64,000 nt of DNA from Gemmobacter aquatilis (GTDB taxonomy: Bacteria; Pseudomonadota; Alphaproteobacteria; Rhodobacterales; Rhodobacteraceae): the NCBI RefSeq assembly GCF_900110025.1, contig NZ_FOCE01000008.1, positions 116,530 to 180,529 of the forward strand, written 5' to 3'. This document shows positions 62,058 to 64,000 of the stretch, one piece after another. Each line of letters opens with the position of its first letter. Positions within the stretch are counted from its first letter, which is position 1. The notes under the pieces were generated by a model, which saw only the letters and a program-made list of their open reading frames with translations, did not search any database and was not told where the DNA came from. The position numbers and the translations under genes were made by a program.

Positions 62058-63866
62058 ATGTCCAATATCAGCCATCTTTTCCGGCGTGGCGCCGCCTATT
62101 CCGCGCGGATCAGAGTTCCCCTTGATCTGGTGGAAGTCATAGGCCGGAAGGAACTGGTGAAGGCGCTTGGAACCTCCGACCTTGCCGAGGCGAAGCGCCG
62201 CCTGCACCCTGTCATTGCGAACTGGCACCGCGAGTTTGACGACATGCGCGCCCGGCGGGTGCTGGTGCCTGCTGACCGCGAACACGCGGTTTGGGATCAA
62301 TACACCGCCAGCCTTGCCCGCGACGATCAGGCCCGCGCTGCCCTACCGGGCGAAGCCGAGGTGCAGGCCGCGAAGGCCGAAGCCATTGCCCGGATCGAAC
62401 GCGACGACATCAGCGGCCTTGACCCTCTGGCGGTATTGGACGCGGGGCTTGACCTGATGGTGGCGCAGCGCTTGGCGGACGTGTCATCCGAACACCGCAA
62501 GGTAAAGCTGGCCGATCTGCGGCAGCACTTGGCGAAGGGCGAAACGGCGCTGATCGCCCACGAGGTTGACGCCTATCTGAAAGCGAACCGCCTTCTGGTG
62601 AACCGTGGAACGCCGGAATGGATCAGCCTCGCCCGGCACATGATGCGGGCCGAGGCTGAGGCGCTGGAACGCAGCCTTGAACGGGATCGGGGCGATTATT
62701 CGGGCCAGCCGCGCGACCCGCTGGTGAAGCCTGCCGTTGGCCCCCGCCGATCTGCCCAAGAGGTTGCGCCGCCCGGTGAAAGTGTTGCCGAGGCTGTCGC
62801 GGCCTTCAAGAGTGAGAACCCGCGCAGCGTGTCCAAGAGCCGGATTGAGGAATCTTGCCGGGATATTGGCATCTTCATTGAAACGATTGGCCCTGACTTC
62901 CCCGTTGCCAAGATCGGCAAGCAACACGTCCGGGTGTGGAAGGCGCTTCTGCGGAAGTATCCTGTGCGGGCGACTGAGGTTGCCGCCTTTCGCGGCATGA
63001 ACATTGAACAGATCGTCAAGGCGAACGAGGAACTGCAACGCCCGGTGCTGTCTGACCGCACGGTGAACCGCTACCTGTCCAGCCTTTCGGCCTTCTGCGC
63101 GTGGGCTGTCGATAACGGCTATATGACCGACAACCCCTGTCCGGGCATGTCGCTGCCTAAGGAAAAGCAATCCAAGACGCTTCCCTTCACCAGTGAGCAA
63201 ATGAACACCCTGTTCACCTCGCCATGGTTTGCGGGCTGTCGCAGTGCGGATGAATGGCGCAATGTCGCCAAGCCCGGTGATGTGCTGATCCGCGATCACC
63301 GCTATTGGGTGCCACTGATTATGCTGTTCTCTGGCGCCCGGCCCGGCGAGATCGGGCAACTTGCGGTGAATGACGTTCGGCAAGAGCATGGTCATTGGAT
63401 CATGCACATTACGACCGAAGGCGACAAAATTGCCGAAGGCAAGTCTGTGAAGACTGGCGGTTCAATGCGCGTTGTGCCGATCCATCCTGAACTGATCCGG
63501 CTGGGCTTTATCAAATACCATGAAGGCCGGGTGAAAGAGGGGGGCACCGCGCTGTTCCCCGGTGCCAAGCGCAATGAACGGGGGCAGATGATGTCTGATG
63601 TGTCGCGCGAGTTCGGAAAGTATCTTGTGCGGATCGGCCTTAAAGTGGGCCGGGGCCTGTCGCTCTATTCCTTCCGTCATGGGGCTGCCGATGCGCTGCG
63701 GCGGGCGGGCCACCTTGACCAGCAATTCGGCTTCATCCTTGGACATGCAGAGCCGACGACAACCGGGAAATATGGGATCATGCCGCAAGGGATGCTGGAA
63801 CAGCGGGTGGAACTGGTGAACGCGATTGCCTACCCCGGCCTGAACTTGGATCATCTGGCGGCGTGA
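62058..63866 (+). CDS. Tyrosine recombinase/integrase with DUF6538 N-terminal domain
   Basis: A 602-residue site-specific recombinase. The N-terminus SNISHLFRRGAAYSARIRVPLDL is the DUF6538 type found on phage and island integrases. A SAM-like core-binding region comes near residues 250-360. The catalytic domain has R428 in SGARPGEIGQL, R540 in YSFRHGAADALRRAG (with tyrosine where the usual histidine stands), H in ILGHAEPTTTGKYG and nucleophile Y572. Start could be ATG 62046. It is the first gene past the cytochrome c' gene and its leader is distinctly AT-rich. It probably marks the edge of an integrated element that extends beyond the window. Confidence 0.9.
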   Translation: MSNISHLFRRGAAYSARIRVPLDLVEVIGRKELVKALGTSDLAEAKRRLHPVIANWHREFDDMRARRVLVPADREHAVWDQYTASLARDDQARAALPGEAEVQAAKAEAIARIERDDISGLDPLAVLDAGLDLMVAQRLADVSSEHRKVKLADLRQHLAKGETALIAHEVDAYLKANRLLVNRGTPEWISLARHMMRAEAEALERSLERDRGDYSGQPRDPLVKPAVGPRRSAQEVAPPGESVAEAVAAFKSENPRSVSKSRIEESCRDIGIFIETIGPDFPVAKIGKQHVRVWKALLRKYPVRATEVAAFRGMNIEQIVKANEELQRPVLSDRTVNRYLSSLSAFCAWAVDNGYMTDNPCPGMSLPKEKQSKTLPFTSEQMNTLFTSPWFAGCRSADEWRNVAKPGDVLIRDHRYWVPLIMLFSGARPGEIGQLAVNDVRQEHGHWIMHITTEGDKIAEGKSVKTGGSMRVVPIHPELIRLGFIKYHEGRVKEGGTALFPGAKRNERGQMMSDVSREFGKYLVRIGLKVGRGLSLYSFRHGAADALRRAGHLDQQFGFILGHAEPTTTGKYGIMPQGMLEQRVELVNAIAYPGLNLDHLAA

Positions 63867-63904
63867 TACTATAACAAAACCCTTGCGGGCGGATTCTGCG
63901 CTGT

Positions 63905-63918
63905 GGTATTATGATACC
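63905..63918. promoter_or_regulatory. Short inverted repeat between integrase and the last gene
   Basis: GGTAT-TATG-ATACC, a 5-bp perfect stem in an AT-rich gap, 24 bp before the start of the truncated last gene. Possible operator; too short to be sure. Confidence 0.35.
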
Positions 63919-63941
63919 GTAGTGCAGTTAACGAGTTCCCC

Positions 63942-64000
63942 ATGGGTATCATGTCCAGCCTCGCCCGCGTTGTCGGGCGGGGCGCTTCTGAACAGAAGTC
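63942..64000 (+). CDS. Start of a gene truncated by the window edge, possibly phage-related
   Basis: Nineteen codons from ATG 63942 (MGIMSSLARVVGRGASEQK) and then the edge. The basic, short N-terminus after an integrase is reminiscent of phage portal proteins, but nothing diagnostic is visible. Listed because it follows the integrase in the same direction and an internal ATG (63951) is also available. Confidence 0.35.
   Translation, partial: MGIMSSLARVVGRGASEQK

Noticed and set aside
1..64000. CRISPR array, rRNA, tRNA, tmRNA or RNase P RNA
   Set aside because: No regularly spaced repeats and none of the recognisable RNA core motifs were found on either strand.

Overview
The window is a GC-rich, densely packed bacterial chromosome segment. 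Its gene content points to the alphaproteobacterial family Rhodobacteraceae (Rhodobacter, Gemmobacter, Tabrizicola-like). The indications are a DUF2794 gene, a DUF4170 gene beside kdtA and lpxK, a Hint-domain protein, an R. etli-type asparaginase, an MbfA ferritin-transporter with an Irr-type operator, glutathione-dependent formaldehyde detoxification and a cytochrome c'. No rRNA, tRNA or CRISPR array was seen. Genus and species cannot be fixed from the sequence alone.

Layout. 0-3 kb: the 3' end of a natural-product NRPS whose adenylation domain is split by a luciferase-like monooxygenase, followed by its phosphopantetheinyl transferase. 3-18 kb: mostly housekeeping genes (zapE, a DUF4139 secreted protein, carbonic anhydrase, an M17 aminopeptidase coupled to an NlpC/P60 peptidase, asparaginase, an IalB-like protein, rlmN, a YbaL-like antiporter, a YcaQ glycosylase, a LOG protein, dapD, a MarR regulator). 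18-25 kb: a TetR regulator divergent from an old-yellow-enzyme/FAD fusion, with a clear operator between them, then a secreted molybdopterin-fold protein coupled to a hybrid histidine kinase and a LuxR-type response regulator. 25-35 kb: a secreted S33-type hydrolase and a seven-gene RpiR / peptide-type ABC transporter / M81 (MlrC-like) peptidase operon. 35-45 kb: serB, a TSUP permease, a DUF721 protein, a DsbA-like protein, DUF4170-kdtA-lpxK, a Hint protein, dapE-GNAT, ybaK and a PACE exporter. 45-54 kb: a DMT exporter, two adjacent NYN/OST-HTH proteins, a TetR regulator, mbfA with an Irr box, rnr and a lytic transglycosylase. 54-61 kb: a DMT-HAD-ornithine cyclodeaminase operon, a membrane-anchored winged-helix-like protein, yaiI-fghA-AEC transporter-adhI, and two I78 inhibitor lipoproteins. 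61-64 kb: a cytochrome c' gene, then a tyrosine integrase that probably opens an integrated element running off the right edge.

How parts work together. AdhI and FghA form the glutathione formaldehyde-oxidation route. dapD and dapE are two steps of the succinylase lysine/diaminopimelate pathway. kdtA and lpxK act on lipid A/Kdo. The aminopeptidase and NlpC/P60 pair suits peptidoglycan-peptide turnover. The ABC operon suits uptake and hydrolysis of a peptide or modified peptide.

The most interesting non-coding signal is a dispersed family of eight elements placed just 3' of genes. Each has a G/C hairpin followed by a (G)TATTTTT core and a conserved tail, GCCAGGATGAAG or CAAAGAAGAAG. Seven of the eight are oriented like intrinsic terminators for the adjacent gene. 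Other notable signals are a 15-bp near-perfect hairpin that ends exactly at the start codon of the second NYN gene, an Irr box at mbfA, a 24-bp operator between the TetR and OYE genes, and tandem 11-bp GTRCACCCCC repeats at two loci.
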